Of a stretch of 64,000 nt of DNA, positions 62,794-64,000 are shown in pieces. The notes under the pieces are model-generated. The model was not told the DNA's origin, ran no database searches, and worked only from the letters and a program-made list of their open reading frames with translations. Each line of letters opens with the position of its first letter. The stretch's first letter is position 1. Origin of the DNA: an uncultured Flaviramulus sp. (GTDB lineage Bacteria > Bacteroidota > Bacteroidia > Flavobacteriales > Flavobacteriaceae); assembly GCA_947495125.1 (NCBI GenBank), contig CANLXL010000005.1:62001-126000 (forward strand), given 5' to 3'. Position numbers and translations under genes: made by a program.

Positions 62794-64000
62794 ATGATTA
62801 CATATAAAATAAGGTTTTCGATTATTCTATTATTGATATTAATTGGTAACAGAATGGAATGTCAGGTAAAAACAGCCGAGAGCTCAAGCAAGCCGAATTT
62901 TATTATAATTTATACGGATGATCTCGGTTATGGTGACTTGAGTTGCTTTGGATCAAAATTAATCAAGACGCCTCGGCTTGACCAAATGGCTAAAGAAGGT
63001 GCTAAGCTTACCAGCTTTTATGCAGGTGCCCCGCTTTGTGGACCTAGCAGGGTTTCCCTAATGACAGGTTGTTATCCATTGAGGCCATCAATCCCAAAAG
63101 TCGATCATCAAAGGAAATTCCACCCAATTTTACACAATGAGGAGGTGACCATAGCAGAAGTGCTGAAATCGGCTAATTATAGTACAATGGCCATAGGTAA
63201 GTGGCATTTGGCTGGTAGTGGACGTCAGGCTATCGGTGATTTAAAAGAAGATGAAGGCCTGGATCAGTTTTATATGAAGAACCCCAGATTGATGCCCAAC
63301 GCACAAGGATTTGATCAATATTACGGTATCCCATACAGCAATGATATGGGGCCGACTGTTATGATGCGCGATGACAAATTTGTAGAGTTTCCCGTAGATC
63401 AGACTGGGATTACTACCCGCTATACCGATGAGGCTATTGAGTTTATAAAGGCTAAAAAGGACCGCCCGTTCTTTCTTTACTTGGCACACAACATGCCACA
63501 TACTCCGCTTTATCCGTCGAAGCAATTTGAGGGTAAATCTAAATACGGTTTGTATGGGGATTGTGTTGAGGAAATCGATTTTAACGTAGGAAGGTTACTT
63601 GATTTATTGCAAGAATTGAAAATAGACAAGAATACGTTTGTGATTTTCACTTCGGACAATGGCCCTTGGATTGAGCCAAGGGTGAACCGTACACCGGATG
63701 TACGTGACTCACGGTTGCAATCTGGTACCGCCCTGCCACTTAGAGGTATGAAAATGACCAGTTGGGATGGGGGGCTCAGGGTGCCTTGTATTATCAGGTT
63801 TCCCGGTAAAATAAAACCAGGAATGGTATCGGACGAACTCGTTACCAATATGGATATCTATCCAACCTTTACCAAATTGGCAGGAGCAAACCTGCCAGGC
63901 GTAAAGATTGATGGTAAGGACATGATGCCCCTGTTGACAGGGCAAACAGATGAGAGTGCGCATGAGGCATTCTTTTACTATAAGTATACGCACCTCGACG
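62794..64000 (+). CDS. S1 sulfatase, arylsulfatase A-like, C-terminus beyond window
   Basis: The first 402 residues of a sulfatase; the window ends before the stop. A hydrophobic signal precedes Cys23 (GNRMEC, a poor lipobox, so secretion mode is uncertain). DD at 42-43 (IYTDDLGYGDLSCFGS), formylglycine site CGPSR with Cys82 followed by VSLMTGCYPLR, AIGKWHLAGSGRQ near 133, IPYSNDMGPTVMM near 185, FTSDNGPWIEP near 285 and WDGGLRVPCIIRFPG. Typical members are 450-530 residues. It is 22 bases after the SGNH hydrolase gene and continues that operon. Confidence 0.9.
   Translation, partial: MITYKIRFSIILLLILIGNRMECQVKTAESSSKPNFIIIYTDDLGYGDLSCFGSKLIKTPRLDQMAKEGAKLTSFYAGAPLCGPSRVSLMTGCYPLRPSIPKVDHQRKFHPILHNEEVTIAEVLKSANYSTMAIGKWHLAGSGRQAIGDLKEDEGLDQFYMKNPRLMPNAQGFDQYYGIPYSNDMGPTVMMRDDKFVEFPVDQTGITTRYTDEAIEFIKAKKDRPFFLYLAHNMPHTPLYPSKQFEGKSKYGLYGDCVEEIDFNVGRLLDLLQELKIDKNTFVIFTSDNGPWIEPRVNRTPDVRDSRLQSGTALPLRGMKMTSWDGGLRVPCIIRFPGKIKPGMVSDELVTNMDIYPTFTKLAGANLPGVKIDGKDMMPLLTGQTDESAHEAFFYYKYTHLD

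Noticed and set aside
1-64000. CRISPR array, rRNA genes or intact insertion sequences
   Set aside because: No regularly spaced repeats, no rRNA-like sequence and no transposase frame with terminal inverted repeats were seen.

Overview
The window comes from a Bacteroidota chromosome, most likely a marine Flavobacteriaceae. Supporting features are the SusC/SusD pairs, the FecI-type sigma/FecR pairs, TAnnTTTG-type promoter elements, many short-signal lipoproteins, and nine S1-type sulfatases, a load typical of bacteria that degrade sulfated algal or animal glycans. Family calls are by eye from protein motifs; no database search was run.

Layout. 1-5.5 kb (minus strand) is conserved chromosome: the start of methylmalonyl-CoA mutase small subunit, an FtsB/DivIC-like protein and uridine kinase, overlapping end to end, then a cytochrome c, a PQQ-type sugar dehydrogenase and a TonB-dependent receptor. 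5.6-15 kb looks like an old genomic island between tRNA-Pro(TGG) and tRNA-Leu(GAG). It holds a decayed tyrosine integrase, an ECF sigma/FecR/TonB-receptor set, an unusual SHD1-like/YHYH/PEBP-like fusion protein and a companion lipoprotein, and an imperfect 40-bp direct repeat lies at both ends. 15.1-25.1 kb is a sigma/FecR/SusC/SusD locus whose only enzyme is an M43-type metalloprotease, so it may feed on protein or peptide rather than glycan. Two sulfatases follow behind a strong terminator.

28.7-38.1 kb is a second PUL: a sigma factor divergent from its FecR, then SusC, SusD and a sulfatase. 38.2-39.0 kb is a scar with a sulfatase fragment and an orphan copy of a sigma-FecR leader sequence. 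39.0-48.5 kb is a catabolic block of four sulfatases, a large alpha/beta-hydrolase and a DUF1080 protein, mostly 10-35 bp apart. 48.7-57.7 kb is a third PUL core (sigma, FecR, SusC, SusD) followed by a free-standing SusC-like plug-domain protein. 57.9-58.2 kb holds a decayed copy of the 5' end and upstream region of the 28.8-kb sigma gene. 58.2-64 kb is an enzyme block: a secreted protein that looks like a TIM-barrel glycosidase of no family I recognise, a sulfatase, a Tat-type SGNH hydrolase and a sulfatase cut by the window edge.

How they would work together (inference from the known SusCD paradigm): SusD lipoproteins bind oligomers at the surface, SusC imports them, and the STN domain of SusC signals through FecR to release the cognate ECF sigma. 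Periplasmic or surface sulfatases and esterases strip sulfate and acyl groups. No polysaccharide lyase or classical endo-acting glycoside hydrolase family is recognisable here, and no sulfatase-maturating enzyme is present, so those functions must lie elsewhere.
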